Shown here: piece by piece, positions 42,856-53,795 of the stretch | Layout of the letters: the number at the start of each line of letters is the position of its first letter | Position numbering within the stretch: position 1 is the stretch's first letter | Notes under the pieces: model-generated | The model's input: only the letters and a program-made list of their open reading frames with translations | Told to the model about the DNA's origin: nothing | Database searches by the model: none | NCBI RefSeq assembly: GCF_010882175.1 | Contig: NZ_WKLH01000001.1 | Span: forward strand, 1,572,021-1,636,020 | DNA from: Mangrovibacterium lignilyticum | GTDB taxonomy: Bacteria; Bacteroidota; Bacteroidia; Bacteroidales; Prolixibacteraceae | Direction of reading: 5' to 3' | Length of the DNA: 64,000 nt | Program-made: the position numbers and the translations under genes

Positions 42856-45800
42856 TTACTGCGCGAGTGTAAAACGGAAGCTTAACCCAAAGCTGGTTGT
42901 TGCAGTCGGAAATGCCGAACTGGTGAATGGCTTGTTGATGACTTTATCGTAGTACATGCGTAACTGGAAGCGGTCGCTCAACATATAATCGGCTGAGGTT
43001 TTAATGGTAACCGCCTTCTGGCCGGCTGTCAACTGGTTGTCATCTTCATCTAGTTTGCGTAAGAGTGTTTTATTTTTCCGGAATGCCAGGTCAGCACGAA
43101 TGTTTAAGTCGTTGGAGTAGGCCTTTTGCCCGCCACGCGATTTAATAATCAAATCCATTCGCGGGAAACGGTATCCGAACCCGAATGAAAATTCATTACT
43201 CAAAACTTCAGTCAGCTGGTTATTGGCAAAGTTCAGGGTCAGGTTACGGCTTCGCTTAATTTCAGCGCGGGTCGACATGTCGTTCAGCCAGGTCACATCG
43301 ATATTAATAAGCGGGCTGAACTGCTCCGTAATACTGACTGCTGTAATGTCATATTTTGCAACAAAATCGCCGTTCAACTCATTCTGGATATAGCTCCATC
43401 CGTCGTCAAAATCCTGATCATCATATTTCAGATTCGTAACGTACGAACCAATATTATACGACGATCTGTAAGCGTGATTCAAATTGATAGACTTGGCCAC
43501 TTTATTCAATCCTTTAATCTTGGAAACAACGCCATCGTATGTTATCCGCCAGTTCGGACGCAAGTGTTTCAACGAAGGAAATGGCTCCAGTGACACTTTA
43601 TCAGCCGATTGGCCAGTGTAAGCCGCAATAAAGGATGGAATCAATACCTCCTGCGAAGTTGGCCCATACCCTACCGGGAAACCGGTTGCGGGATCGTTGT
43701 CAATAGGATCATATCCTGCTTCGGCGTTTGGCACCCGCCGGGCAGCCAATCGTCGTGCAATAATCTCGCGGTTGTCTAACATTTCCTGGTATGCCTTCGG
43801 CACTTTTACCTCGGCTCCACCCATTTTTGAGAAGGCCGTACTCCAGGTGTTGACCGACATGGTAAAGTTCCCCTTCAACGTTCGGTTTGTCGCATTAAAA
43901 TTACCGGTGTTAATATCGTAGAGGTAATATTCACTGGCATTCTCTGAAAACGATCGAATCGCATTCAGGTCAATCCGCAAAAATGGAATTGGTTCGAGAT
44001 CTGCTCTGAAACTCCAGGTTTCGTTGTGACTCATAACGTAGGGCGCATTCAAGGTCGTATCCTTTGTAATCCACCCTTTCTCGGCAGCTTTACGGGCAAA
44101 ATCCTCATCCTGCCATCCAAACAAAAAGCCTAAGCCCGGAGCATTTGACGAAGCTATCTGCCCGAACTTTGCTTGATCGGGGGTGTAATGCCCTGCCCCA
44201 AAAAAGCTTGGCTCAGGCATGTAACCGGGAAGTAATGTACCATCGGCAGCAGAATAAGTGACATTGAAATTCTTCACCATCATCGCTGTTCTGGCTGCAT
44301 ATTGACCGGTTTTGTACAGCCAATCATTCTCGATGCGACGTTTACCTGTTATTTCAATTCGCCCGGCATCAACTTTTGTCCGACTTTGAAAGCTGATTTG
44401 GTTATCATCGATCACTTTAACCGTTCCCCGTACCTGTTGTCCTTCAGCGTTGAAAACCTTCACCTGAACGTCCTTGGTTTTCATGCCGTGGTCCACAACC
44501 CTGGCCGTATTTGCTTCAAACGTAATCCGGTTGTCTTTATAGGAAACATCGCGAATGCGGAACTCTGCCTCTTTCTTTTGTTGCTGACCGGCAGCCTTGC
44601 TCCTGCTACTAGAGCTCCGGGCCGATCGTGTACTGGCTCCAAATTTCTGGTTCACTTCTTTCAGGAACGGAACTTTGTTGTACAGATTAATGAAAGACAT
44701 TTGTCCGTTCGCCTGCATGATTCGTGAGTTCTCGGCAACATTACCCAACTCGATGGTCTCATCGGTAATTGTTCCCGCCGTCCAGTCAAACATGGCCTGA
44801 TAACGCCCTGTTGCAGTCACCCAATTAAACAACGGAAATTTATTAAGCGGCACCTGGTAGGTTGCATTAAAGCTATGGTGATACAAAATTGGACGCCCCA
44901 GGTCGAAGAGGTTTTTAAGGATTGAATCCTTTTTCATTTGATAGTCGTCATCATTGCGGTTCATCCGGCCCAAAGGCTCATCAATACGTGCCGTACCCTG
45001 CGATGAGAAATCGATTTTCAACGATCGGGTCAGGTTATAGCGAAGATCGAAATTCCGTCGCCAAATAAAGTCCTTCTCAACTGTCAGCGGAATCTTGAGG
45101 TCCGGATTTGAAACATTCCGTGTTTGAACTTCTTTGTAGTACCGATACAACTCGTTCCGGTACGAAATCTGCGTTGGCATCAGATAGAAGTTGAAGTCCC
45201 GCACCAACCTCAAGGCATCGCCCCGAAGAAGCTTCGATCGTTTGAACGGCTCATAAAGTGTCGGTCGATTATTGAAGTTATAGTTGAGTGCAACGCGATA
45301 ACTCTTTTCAATGCTGTATGCGGTGTTCACATCACGCTCCCGTTGCTTATTCAGGGCAAATGAAGCTGAAAAGTTAGTTGGATCATACAGGCGTGGCTTG
45401 CCCGATTTATTCATTTTATCGACCTTCACATTGTTCAGCACAACGCTCGTTCGTTTGGTGAGATCCTGCGCCATATTTTTGATGGAATCCCGTTCTGCCT
45501 TTGAGCCGGCATTGGCCAATGACTGTTCCATGGTAATGTCCGGATCGAGCGGATTATATTTCGGATTGCTGACACTTTTTGAAACGCCAACATACAATGG
45601 AATCCGTACCTGTGCTTGTTTAGGGAAAAAACGCCCCAACTCAAAATTGGAAGAAATATCGTATTCAGTCAGGTCATCCATTGAGCGCTCGTTAGCACTT
45701 TGGTCAATACTACCAAAGCCAACTGAGCGGTGTCGACCAGCGACCACCACTGAACCGAAATCGGCCAACCGTGCCGAAACGCGCATATTGGCTGCCCAAC

Positions 45801-48800
45801 CTCCTTCATTTTCAAGCTCGCTCAACCGCAGTTCATTCGCCCAAACCTCTACAGACATGGGAAGCTCTGTCAGATCGCCCGACTTATGCCGAATCCCCAT
45901 CATCATCACCTCCACATCCCCCAGGTTGGGATTACCTTTTATTTTCACCCGGTTTTTATCGTCATTCCATCCTTCGTGAGCAAGCTCATAAATATCCGAA
46001 AATTGAATGGCCGATCCGGCTTGACGCATCTCTTCATTTCGCGCCAGTTTGGCCTCAGTAAACAGTGAAAGGGGGATATTAATTCTGTTCGCATCCGGCC
46101 AGACAGCCAGACGGTCGGCCTCAATATTACCGTTGTAAATGCCAGGATCAGTTAAGCTAAGCGGCAACTCGTATTCGTAATAATTGTAGTTGTAATCGGA
46201 ACCAATGCGGATAAAGAACGACAGATCGTCGTCGCGCAGATCCGAACCTTCGATTGCTTCCGCGTGAACTTCGAGTTTCAGTCGTTTGTAACGACGGAAG
46301 TCCATATTGATTGATTTGTAGGAAGCACGAGCATCTCCTTGTTCCAGTTCCGATACTTTCAATGTCATCGACTGTTCATTCAACTGCAACAACTGCGCAT
46401 TGGCCGGATCAATAACCCGATCAATCCCCGGAGGAAGCACGTAGTTAACTGGCTTCCGATCGCTGTTTTCTTCAATATTGACAGCCGAAATATCGAAGGT
46501 CGTATTCGTTCCCAGGTTATTGCTGTTCTCCTCCAAATCATCGGTATACCTGCGCCAGTCGGCCCGGACCAAATCCAACGTCGCAAAACGCAACACAACC
46601 GGATCCTTAAAACTACGCAGAAACATCCGCATAAAACGAATGGAGCTAAAGTCAGAAATATTACCAACTGCTTTCTGCGGCTGTTTGACCGGCACTTTAA
46701 ATTGGTACCATTTAACTTCACCTACAGTTCCGTTGGCCAATGTAACACTCGCAGTACGAACATCCGAAATATTATTCTGCCCTAACTGCATATCTTCGGG
46801 GCGAATGCTGACGCGATACTGGTAATAGCGTTCGTATTCACTCAGCGTATTGTCATTATTAATGTCTTCTCCATCGGGTAAGGTTGACGATGAAGTCGTA
46901 TACGATTCGGGGGAAAGGGATGCCGGTCTCGAGTTCCCTTCGGGGCCATTGTACTTTTTATACCGATCCAGGATACTGACTTCATTCTGATCGTAATCTG
47001 TTCCCCTGTAATAATGATAATCATCACCGGCTGGGTCTTCCAGAAAGCCATTAAAGGTTTCCGGATCCAATATGTTCTTGACTGCCGCCAGATACCCGTC
47101 GTAAAAGCTCTGCTCATCAGAACTCGACAATCCGTCAAAACCGACATCTTGCCGAAGAATTGCATCGGGATCCGTCACAAAACTGTTCGTAATTTGTGTT
47201 TTCGTTGAAACGCGTCCCCAAATGGTTGAATCCACATCTGTTATCAGGTCGGTTTCCGGCAAACCATTCTCAAACGATTTCCTTGAATCTTTCAACACAT
47301 CTTCAGAAACATCACCAAGGTTGAAATATAAATCACCTCCGGCCATCTCATTCAAGGTATCATTTACAAATGGGTCCATCACCCAGAACTCGATATACTC
47401 AATATTGGCTGCTTCAAAATCGGTGGTTTCAATCTTCCGCATGATACCTCCCCAGCGAGACTCCGGATCAGCCAGACTACCGTCCAAATTGATCCCGGCA
47501 GAATAAAAGGAAGGATTTGTATCGAAATTATAAGGCCCTCTTTCTGACGGATGAAACTGCAAATCCAACACCGAAATATTTGTAGGCACACCAATCTCAA
47601 CATCCTTATCAGGCCATATTTCCTGTTGATAAACCTCCCGCACTAAATGATTGGATTGCTGATCCTTATCTTGCTTAATATGACCTGGTGTTTGAGCGGT
47701 ATTTCGCAAGAAAAGCGGATCAATGACATACCAGGAAAAGTTTGCCCGGTTATAGCCATAGGCTAAATCGTCATCCAAATCGCCTTCGGGAAACAAATCT
47801 GTCTGATTTTGAGGGGTACTGGCCAACATCCAGGCTTGCCGTGCCCGCAAATCGATTGACGTTTGAGTCGATTCAAAATCATCAATATATACCGTTCCAT
47901 CTGTCACACTAGAGTTTCCAACAATCAACTTAGCAACTTCAGCCTCAACCGCAACTGTCGATTTTTCCTTGGTTTCAATAAATGGTAGCTTATCGACTAA
48001 GCGGGTCAGCAACTGCGATTCGGTATTATAACTCAAATCCATTCCGAGCATCGTATTCGAAATGGGATCTTCCCCATAGTTCACTTTTTGGGTCAATGGG
48101 CGTTCGCTCATGTGCAAGATCGTTCCACCCAGGTTGAAGTTATCCGAAAAGGCATAATTCGCATGGGTTCCCAATAACGTCTTTCGCTGCACCGAGAACA
48201 AATCTTCACTTTCGGTTGACACCTGCAAGGAAGTTCCCGATTCGAGATAAGTTGGGTTGATGATTTTCACCCGCCCCAACGTATAATCGACTGTGTAATC
48301 CAGCCCTTCTGTCAGCGTAATTCCACCGGCGGTGACGTTAACCGATCCTTGCGCCAGGTTAACTGTACCCAATGAGATTTCGGAACTTGAAGCCCCGCTA
48401 TAGCTTCCCTGAAGCACATATTTGTTGTGCTCAGCATCTTGCTGAGCGTATGTTTTTGTTGAGTCGTACAAACTTTGGTAAACGAACTTGTCCTTGTAAA
48501 CCTGGTCGGTGATTGAGTCGGCCAGGAAGGAACCAAAGGGCTCCACCGAAGGGAAAATAACGCGCCCCGTTGACGACTGCACCGTTACGCCTTCAATAAA
48601 GTCGAACAAACCGTTACTGCCGGGATCAAGCTGCGAATTCAGATTATCAAGATTCAGCACATTCAGTAAGATGTGTCCTTCCAGATTCGACGCTGGCAAA
48701 TAATTCACCAAGGTACCGGTTGATTCATTTTGGTAAAGCACGTGCAATTCAAAATCTTCACTATTCAGGGAATAAGCATTCAGATTATACACGTTTTTCA

Positions 48801-50400
48801 TCATCAGTTTCCAGGTCGGCAACTTCGGAGAAAGGTTGGTTCCCTTTAGCAATTTCAACACCAAAGTTTCAGGAGCATCAATTCCGTCGTTTGAAAATTC
48901 CCCAACCTGGTATGTTTTCCCATTAGCGGTATAGTTGTACGCAACCGCTAAAACCTCATCCGTATTTAAGGCCGAATTCAGCGAGATGTATCCCAATTGC
49001 AGGTTGACAGTATATTCAGAAGCACTCAACTTGCGAGCCTGTTCAATCTTTTCAAAATCCTGACCACCAACAAAGCCATCGGACGAAAAACTATTCATTG
49101 TCCGGGTAATTTTCGACACATCCCGAATATCAGAATAATTATCAATCAACTCCTTGTACATTTTATTCGCTTCACTGAATGGATAAATATTGTCAGGATA
49201 AGGCAAGCCGGTTTCACCCGCGAATGCCGGAACCCTATTGTAAATATTTTTCGTGTGTTCTGCCAGGTCCATTAACGCCAGAATATTCCGGGATTCGCTG
49301 TAATTTCCAGACTTATTGGTCACCCAAACTTCAATTTTATTGATGGTGATAGCCGATTGAACTACCGGTAAGTTTCTTAGCGCCTGGTCGTAGGTGTCGT
49401 GGAAATATTGAGAAAGGAAAAAATGTCGGTTGCCATCGTATTCTGAAGCTTTAAGCTCGAAAGAAGTTTTTTGTGCTCCACCTTCGATGTCCACGACTTT
49501 TGTTTCCCCTTTGTTTTGCGAGAAAACAGTTGAAACAAAAAGTTTCCCGAATTGCATATCGGTTTTAACCCCGAATAAATTGGTAGCCCCCGTTATTAAA
49601 GATCCGTTTAGCGGCAAAGAAACGTTTCCGGCATCAATCTTTTTAATGATCTCATCCTCATCGCCTGAGTACTCGAGGTTCATTTTATTCTCGTAGTCGA
49701 AGGTCGCCTCGGTGTTGTAATTCACCCTCATTTTCATCTTCTCGCCAATGCTACCATTGACATTCATCTGAATTTTCTGGTTGAAATCGAACGATGGAAC
49801 TTTGCGCAATCGCTCCGGAATGGACGGGTTTTCAGTTGAATTCATTTGATAACCAAAACTCACTTCAACAAAACCCTGTGGGGTAATATCAATGTTGTTC
49901 CCGCCGAATATCCGGTTAAAAGCCTCGCCACCAACAGACAGTCGCGGAATTAATCCTTCGCGAATTTCCTGATCCTGATCGCTGGTCCGTTTTCGCCAGT
50001 AGTTTTGAATCGAATTTTGAAAGTCGTAACGAACGTATTCTTCCAGCGACATTGCTTTGGGGAGCCGATAATTGAGATCACCGATTTTCTCCGTCAAAAT
50101 ATACTGTCCGGTAACCGGATCGTATTCTACTTCAGTACGAATATTGGAAGGTTGTTTCAGAAAGAGGCCTGATTTTTTATCGGCATCGGAGTAATCAAAT
50201 TCCTTTCGGTCTTCAAAAGGATAAACCAATACTCCGGTCGTATCAATATCGAGCGTGTCAACCCAACTAGTATCTGCAGGTACTGACGAGAATTCTCTTA
50301 ATCGATCAGCGGGGTCAATATTAGGCACCGAAGTCCAGCCCATAGCCAGAACCCCTGAAAAAATGACCGTGATCAATGAATTTCTCAGAAATGTTTTCAA
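42856..50400 (-). CDS. sprA: Cell-surface/type IX secretion translocon protein
   Basis: A 2514-residue protein, the expected size of SprA, the huge outer-membrane beta-barrel conduit of the Bacteroidota type IX secretion system (called Sov in Porphyromonas). The start appears to be TTG at 50400, giving MKTFLRNSLITVIFSGVLAM as signal peptide. The next internal Met would remove it. The C-terminus ends in beta-strands with aromatic residues (TTSFGLSFRFTLAQ). Linkage to ruvA is conserved in the phylum. The gene implies T9SS and probably gliding. Its partner components are outside the window. Confidence 0.97.
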   Translation of the reverse strand: MKTFLRNSLITVIFSGVLAMGWTSVPNIDPADRLREFSSVPADTSWVDTLDIDTTGVLVYPFEDRKEFDYSDADKKSGLFLKQPSNIRTEVEYDPVTGQYILTEKIGDLNYRLPKAMSLEEYVRYDFQNSIQNYWRKRTSDQDQEIREGLIPRLSVGGEAFNRIFGGNNIDITPQGFVEVSFGYQMNSTENPSIPERLRKVPSFDFNQKIQMNVNGSIGEKMKMRVNYNTEATFDYENKMNLEYSGDEDEIIKKIDAGNVSLPLNGSLITGATNLFGVKTDMQFGKLFVSTVFSQNKGETKVVDIEGGAQKTSFELKASEYDGNRHFFLSQYFHDTYDQALRNLPVVQSAITINKIEVWVTNKSGNYSESRNILALMDLAEHTKNIYNRVPAFAGETGLPYPDNIYPFSEANKMYKELIDNYSDIRDVSKITRTMNSFSSDGFVGGQDFEKIEQARKLSASEYTVNLQLGYISLNSALNTDEVLAVAYNYTANGKTYQVGEFSNDGIDAPETLVLKLLKGTNLSPKLPTWKLMMKNVYNLNAYSLNSEDFELHVLYQNESTGTLVNYLPASNLEGHILLNVLNLDNLNSQLDPGSNGLFDFIEGVTVQSSTGRVIFPSVEPFGSFLADSITDQVYKDKFVYQSLYDSTKTYAQQDAEHNKYVLQGSYSGASSSEISLGTVNLAQGSVNVTAGGITLTEGLDYTVDYTLGRVKIINPTYLESGTSLQVSTESEDLFSVQRKTLLGTHANYAFSDNFNLGGTILHMSERPLTQKVNYGEDPISNTMLGMDLSYNTESQLLTRLVDKLPFIETKEKSTVAVEAEVAKLIVGNSSVTDGTVYIDDFESTQTSIDLRARQAWMLASTPQNQTDLFPEGDLDDDLAYGYNRANFSWYVIDPLFLRNTAQTPGHIKQDKDQQSNHLVREVYQQEIWPDKDVEIGVPTNISVLDLQFHPSERGPYNFDTNPSFYSAGINLDGSLADPESRWGGIMRKIETTDFEAANIEYIEFWVMDPFVNDTLNEMAGGDLYFNLGDVSEDVLKDSRKSFENGLPETDLITDVDSTIWGRVSTKTQITNSFVTDPDAILRQDVGFDGLSSSDEQSFYDGYLAAVKNILDPETFNGFLEDPAGDDYHYYRGTDYDQNEVSILDRYKKYNGPEGNSRPASLSPESYTTSSSTLPDGEDINNDNTLSEYERYYQYRVSIRPEDMQLGQNNISDVRTASVTLANGTVGEVKWYQFKVPVKQPQKAVGNISDFSSIRFMRMFLRSFKDPVVLRFATLDLVRADWRRYTDDLEENSNNLGTNTTFDISAVNIEENSDRKPVNYVLPPGIDRVIDPANAQLLQLNEQSMTLKVSELEQGDARASYKSINMDFRRYKRLKLEVHAEAIEGSDLRDDDLSFFIRIGSDYNYNYYEYELPLSLTDPGIYNGNIEADRLAVWPDANRINIPLSLFTEAKLARNEEMRQAGSAIQFSDIYELAHEGWNDDKNRVKIKGNPNLGDVEVMMMGIRHKSGDLTELPMSVEVWANELRLSELENEGGWAANMRVSARLADFGSVVVAGRHRSVGFGSIDQSANERSMDDLTEYDISSNFELGRFFPKQAQVRIPLYVGVSKSVSNPKYNPLDPDITMEQSLANAGSKAERDSIKNMAQDLTKRTSVVLNNVKVDKMNKSGKPRLYDPTNFSASFALNKQRERDVNTAYSIEKSYRVALNYNFNNRPTLYEPFKRSKLLRGDALRLVRDFNFYLMPTQISYRNELYRYYKEVQTRNVSNPDLKIPLTVEKDFIWRRNFDLRYNLTRSLKIDFSSQGTARIDEPLGRMNRNDDDYQMKKDSILKNLFDLGRPILYHHSFNATYQVPLNKFPLFNWVTATGRYQAMFDWTAGTITDETIELGNVAENSRIMQANGQMSFINLYNKVPFLKEVNQKFGASTRSARSSSSRSKAAGQQQKKEAEFRIRDVSYKDNRITFEANTARVVDHGMKTKDVQVKVFNAEGQQVRGTVKVIDDNQISFQSRTKVDAGRIEITGKRRIENDWLYKTGQYAARTAMMVKNFNVTYSAADGTLLPGYMPEPSFFGAGHYTPDQAKFGQIASSNAPGLGFLFGWQDEDFARKAAEKGWITKDTTLNAPYVMSHNETWSFRADLEPIPFLRIDLNAIRSFSENASEYYLYDINTGNFNATNRTLKGNFTMSVNTWSTAFSKMGGAEVKVPKAYQEMLDNREIIARRLAARRVPNAEAGYDPIDNDPATGFPVGYGPTSQEVLIPSFIAAYTGQSADKVSLEPFPSLKHLRPNWRITYDGVVSKIKGLNKVAKSINLNHAYRSSYNIGSYVTNLKYDDQDFDDGWSYIQNELNGDFVAKYDITAVSITEQFSPLINIDVTWLNDMSTRAEIKRSRNLTLNFANNQLTEVLSNEFSFGFGYRFPRMDLIIKSRGGQKAYSNDLNIRADLAFRKNKTLLRKLDEDDNQLTAGQKAVTIKTSADYMLSDRFQLRMYYDKVINKPFTSSAFPTATTSFGLSFRFTLAQ

Positions 50401-50413
50401 TACCGCGTCTTAT

Positions 50414-50421
50414 CAAAGTTA
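50414..50421 (-). promoter_or_regulatory. -7 promoter element of sprA
   Basis: The minus strand reads TAACTTTG, an exact TAnnTTTG match, 14 bases before the predicted TTG start and overlapping the end of ruvA. It suggests sprA can be transcribed independently of ruvA, with a very short leader. Confidence 0.4.
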
Positions 50422-51003
50422 CAGGCTCTTTAGGGCCGTTTTAATCATCTGCTCAACGGTTACTCCAGGATTTGATTTCAAAATTTTATCGATTTCCTTT
50501 TCCACATTCTTGCGAGTAAAACCGAGCATGACTAAAGCAGATAACGCTTCATCGCGGATAGTATTGTCTGCGCCGGTCATTAAAATTTGATCGCTGGCCG
50601 GCAGTTTGCCTATTTTATCTTTCAGATCGATGATCACTCTCTGAGCGGTCTTTGCGCCAATCCCCTTGATACTTTTCAGCAAATTGACATTTTCTTCTAA
50701 AATGGCTTTTCGGATTTCATCAGGAGTTAGCGACGAAAGCATCATCAGCGCGGTACTAGAACCAATTCCACTGACAGAAATTAATAGCCGGAACAACTCC
50801 CGCTCATCGTGATCGGCAAAGCCATAGAGCAAGTGAGCGTCTTCGCGAACGACCTGGTGAAGAAATAATTTAACGGTCTGCTGCCCGTTGACAGCAGAAT
50901 AGGTATTGAGAGAAATATGGAGAAAATAGCCGATTGAGCCAGCCTCAATAATGGCAGTAGCCGGAGTCAAACCGGCTATTTTCCCGGAGATATATTCATA
51001 CAT
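50419..51003 (-). CDS. ruvA: Holliday junction branch migration protein RuvA
   Basis: A 194-residue protein with the three RuvA domains: an OB fold (MYEYISGKIAGLTPATAIIE), two helix-hairpin-helix motifs (LISVSGIGSSTALMMLSSL and LKSIKGIGAKTAQRVI) and a C-terminal UBA-like RuvB contact (EALSALVMLGFTRKNVEKEI). It clamps four-way junctions for the RuvB motor. It ends 18 bases before the sprA start, a neighbourhood conserved among Bacteroidota. Confidence 0.97.
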   Translation of the reverse strand: MYEYISGKIAGLTPATAIIEAGSIGYFLHISLNTYSAVNGQQTVKLFLHQVVREDAHLLYGFADHDERELFRLLISVSGIGSSTALMMLSSLTPDEIRKAILEENVNLLKSIKGIGAKTAQRVIIDLKDKIGKLPASDQILMTGADNTIRDEALSALVMLGFTRKNVEKEIDKILKSNPGVTVEQMIKTALKSL

Positions 51004-51094
51004 AACAGAGCATTATTGTTGGAAGTAGCGAACTACTTCCATTATCGATTCATACGAATGAATGGTCGTGAAGAATTACTTCCACAGGAACCAA

Positions 51095-52192
51095 CTAAAG
51101 CGTTGGTTCTTCATCCACGAAATCAACACTTTCGTCTACCTGATTCGGGTTAATTTCGTATCTTTTCAAGGGATTCTTGCTGATCTCACGATACAGTTCA
51201 CGGCTTTTGTGAACATCGATTGCCAAGTACATCGCTTCGCGGAACGATTCCGGAGATGCTTTTCCTTCACCGGCAATATCGAAAGCAGTTCCGTGTGCAG
51301 GAGATGTCCGAATCACGGGCAACCCAGCAGTGAAGTTAACTCCCCGTTCAAATGAAATGACCTTGAACGGCGTTAAGCCCTGGTCGTGATACATGGCCAA
51401 AATCGCATCAAACTTCGTATAATCACCTGATCCGAAGAAACCATCACAAGGATATGGTCCAATAGCCAAAATACCTTCTTCTTTAGCTTGTTCGATAGCC
51501 GGAATGATAATCTCTTTTTCTTCCGAACCCAATAAACCACCATCGCCGGCATGCGGATTTAATCCCAAAACAGCAATCCGTGGTTTTTTAATGCTGAAAT
51601 CCTGCTCCATCGAAGCAGAAATAATCCGTAGCTTCCGAACAATAGCCTCCTTGGTTATCAACTCAGTTACTTTAGTCAGCGGCACATGGCTTGTTACAAC
51701 ACCAATTTTCATCATTTCGCTAACCATCAACATCACATAGTTCTTCGTATCGAATTGTTCGGCCAAAAACTCGGTATGTCCGGGAAAATTGAATTTTTCG
51801 CTTTGAATGTTGTCTTTACTGATTGGGCCTGTTACCAAAGCATCAATATTTCCTGCCTTCAGGTCATTCACTGCAGCATCCAAAGCCATGTAAGACGCTT
51901 CACCGGCAACATCTGAGATTTTACCTAATTCAACACGGATATTGTCGTCGATGCAATTAATAATATTGGCTTTCCTGGAATCTGCTTCGCCGGCATGTTT
52001 GATGGAATTGAAGTTGAAATGATCCATATTCAGCGCCTTGCGGTGATAAGCTGCCACCTTTGGAGAACCATACACAATGGGCGTACACATTTCAAGGATC
52101 CGTGGATCGCTTAAGGTTTTCATAATCACCTCGTATCCAATGCCGTTTATATCCCCTTGAGAAATCCCTATTTTTATTTTATTTCTGCTCAT
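51095..52192 (-). CDS. pdxA: 4-hydroxythreonine-4-phosphate dehydrogenase
   Basis: A 365-residue PdxA. GISQGDINGIGYEVIMKTL opens the protein. FNFPGHTEFLAE with the metal His and NPHAGDGGLLGSEE, MYHDQGLTPFKVISFERGVN and TSPAHGTAFDIAG are the family blocks. It oxidises 4-phosphohydroxy-threonine in DXP-dependent pyridoxal phosphate synthesis. It lies 91 bases upstream of ruvA on the same strand. Confidence 0.96.
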   Translation of the reverse strand: MSRNKIKIGISQGDINGIGYEVIMKTLSDPRILEMCTPIVYGSPKVAAYHRKALNMDHFNFNSIKHAGEADSRKANIINCIDDNIRVELGKISDVAGEASYMALDAAVNDLKAGNIDALVTGPISKDNIQSEKFNFPGHTEFLAEQFDTKNYVMLMVSEMMKIGVVTSHVPLTKVTELITKEAIVRKLRIISASMEQDFSIKKPRIAVLGLNPHAGDGGLLGSEEKEIIIPAIEQAKEEGILAIGPYPCDGFFGSGDYTKFDAILAMYHDQGLTPFKVISFERGVNFTAGLPVIRTSPAHGTAFDIAGEGKASPESFREAMYLAIDVHKSRELYREISKNPLKRYEINPNQVDESVDFVDEEPTL

Positions 52193-52380
52193 TTTTACTT
52201 TTGCTATTCGTTATAACCACAAACTCACAATCCTTTTCGATTGTTTAGTACCGTGTAAATTTAATTCTAAAATCTACTTTATCAAAAAAGATTACTGAAG
52301 CACACTTTGTTGTTGCACTGAAGTCAGAATCTGACTAAAAACACATGCATTTTCGATCGGGCAACAAAGGCGCATCCCGA

Positions 52381-52914
52381 CTATTCCGATCTATCTGTAA
52401 ACTTATTTAAATGAATTTTCTCCCATTGTAAATCCGCAGCATCTTTAGCTTGACGCTCCTTTACCGGATACCCAATAGCGATGATGCTCAACACTTTCAA
52501 GTTTGAAGGAATTCCCAATAAGGACTGCACATAACTTTCGGCGTTCAGTCCTTCGCTGTGTTCCCGTCCGTGAATTTGAACCCAACAGCTACCCAAACCG
52601 AGAGATTGGGCAGTCATTTGCAAAAAAATAGATGCTACAGAACAGTCTTCAACCCAAGCTTCCGTTTTGGTATCGTCTGCAGCCACAACAACAGCCAGCG
52701 GAGCTGTTTCCAGAAATTTACTCCCAAATGGTTTTGATGCAGCCAGCCCTTGAATCAATTCCATATCCTGCACAAAAACAAACTCCCAGGCATTGGCATT
52801 TTTCGAAGCTGGTGAACGCAATGCCGCTTCTTGCAATAGTTTCAGTTTTTCGTTGTCAACAGTTTTTTCTGTGAATTTGCGGATACTCCGTCTTTGGCGA
52901 ATAATATCGATCAT
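52381..52914 (-). CDS. Nitroreductase-family FMN oxidoreductase
   Basis: A 177-residue protein of the short nitroreductase type: MIDIIRQRRSIRKFTEKTV with the Arg pair that binds FMN phosphate, ALRSPASKNANAWEFVFV, and GLGSCWVQIHGRE. It probably reduces quinones or nitro compounds with NAD(P)H as a homodimer. It has no operon partner. Confidence 0.9.
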   Translation of the reverse strand: MIDIIRQRRSIRKFTEKTVDNEKLKLLQEAALRSPASKNANAWEFVFVQDMELIQGLAASKPFGSKFLETAPLAVVVAADDTKTEAWVEDCSVASIFLQMTAQSLGLGSCWVQIHGREHSEGLNAESYVQSLLGIPSNLKVLSIIAIGYPVKERQAKDAADLQWEKIHLNKFTDRSE

Positions 52915-53033
52915 GACTTTTGGTTCTTAATTTTGATTGACAAAACAAATACATTTCAACGACATATCCACATGTCAGCGATTGGCCGACAAAAAGGAAA
53001 GGAAATTTTAAAGGAAGAAGAGTTTGTTGGTCA

Positions 53034-53534
53034 TTAAATCAGGACAAACAGCACAACCAACAATATAAACAGCATGAACAAAACCAACTGATTTCGAACA
53101 AACAGCCCGAGCAAGATCAATACTTCCAACTCTTCCGCATCAGCTGAATAAATATCAATCACTCCCCGATCTTTTGTAAGAAATTCGTGACTTTGAAAAA
53201 CGATTATTTCTTGTCCGTTGTATTTCCACGACCAGCGCGATTGCCAGAAATTCTTTATTTCCAACTCAAAACGTTTTCCATTTAACACCAAATCGCTTTT
53301 GGGATTGAACAAGTTAATCATGATTGTCGCCAAATGCGCTTGGTTGGTGGCATCCGAAATCTCCAACTTCGACAGGAAAAAATCCCGACTCAACACAAAT
53401 CGCCGCCCATTGATGGTGGCCAAAGCATCTGAGCTGAAAAAATTGTTCCAGTCAATCACCCCAATCTGATCACCATTGCGGGTAATTGTCAGTTTATTCT
53501 TAAATAATCCTTTTGACCAAACCAATCTATCCAT
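53034..53534 (-). CDS. Hypothetical protein with C-terminal membrane anchor
   Basis: A 166-residue protein from the ATG at 53534 (MDRLVWSKGLFK). The open frame goes further but loses plausibility. The first 130 residues are strand-rich, with repeated short patterns (ITRNGDQIGVIDW, LVLNGKRFELEIKN, WKYNGQEIIVFQS) that resemble tubby/LURP-like beta barrels of membrane phospholipid-binding proteins (speculative). Two very hydrophobic stretches end the protein. Function unknown. Confidence 0.6.
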   Translation of the reverse strand: MDRLVWSKGLFKNKLTITRNGDQIGVIDWNNFFSSDALATINGRRFVLSRDFFLSKLEISDATNQAHLATIMINLFNPKSDLVLNGKRFELEIKNFWQSRWSWKYNGQEIIVFQSHEFLTKDRGVIDIYSADAEELEVLILLGLFVRNQLVLFMLFILLVVLFVLI

Positions 53535-53795
53535 ATCATCCACTTTTTTTTGGAAAATGAACTGCAATTTAACTAATTTGAAACAAATCCAGATAAGGAA
53601 ATTCAATAACTAAATGCTTAAAAATGTTAAAAATTGCCGTGAAAAATCGTTCAAAATGACTTTTGGTAATAGAATTCACCAAAATGTAATCCCGAAAATT
53701 AAGATAAATGCAAAAAAGCAGGCCCCAACAATAAGCGAAAAAGCGCCTTCATGTTTCAAGAAGAAGCTCATAGGGATATTTTCCACCTGCGGGAA

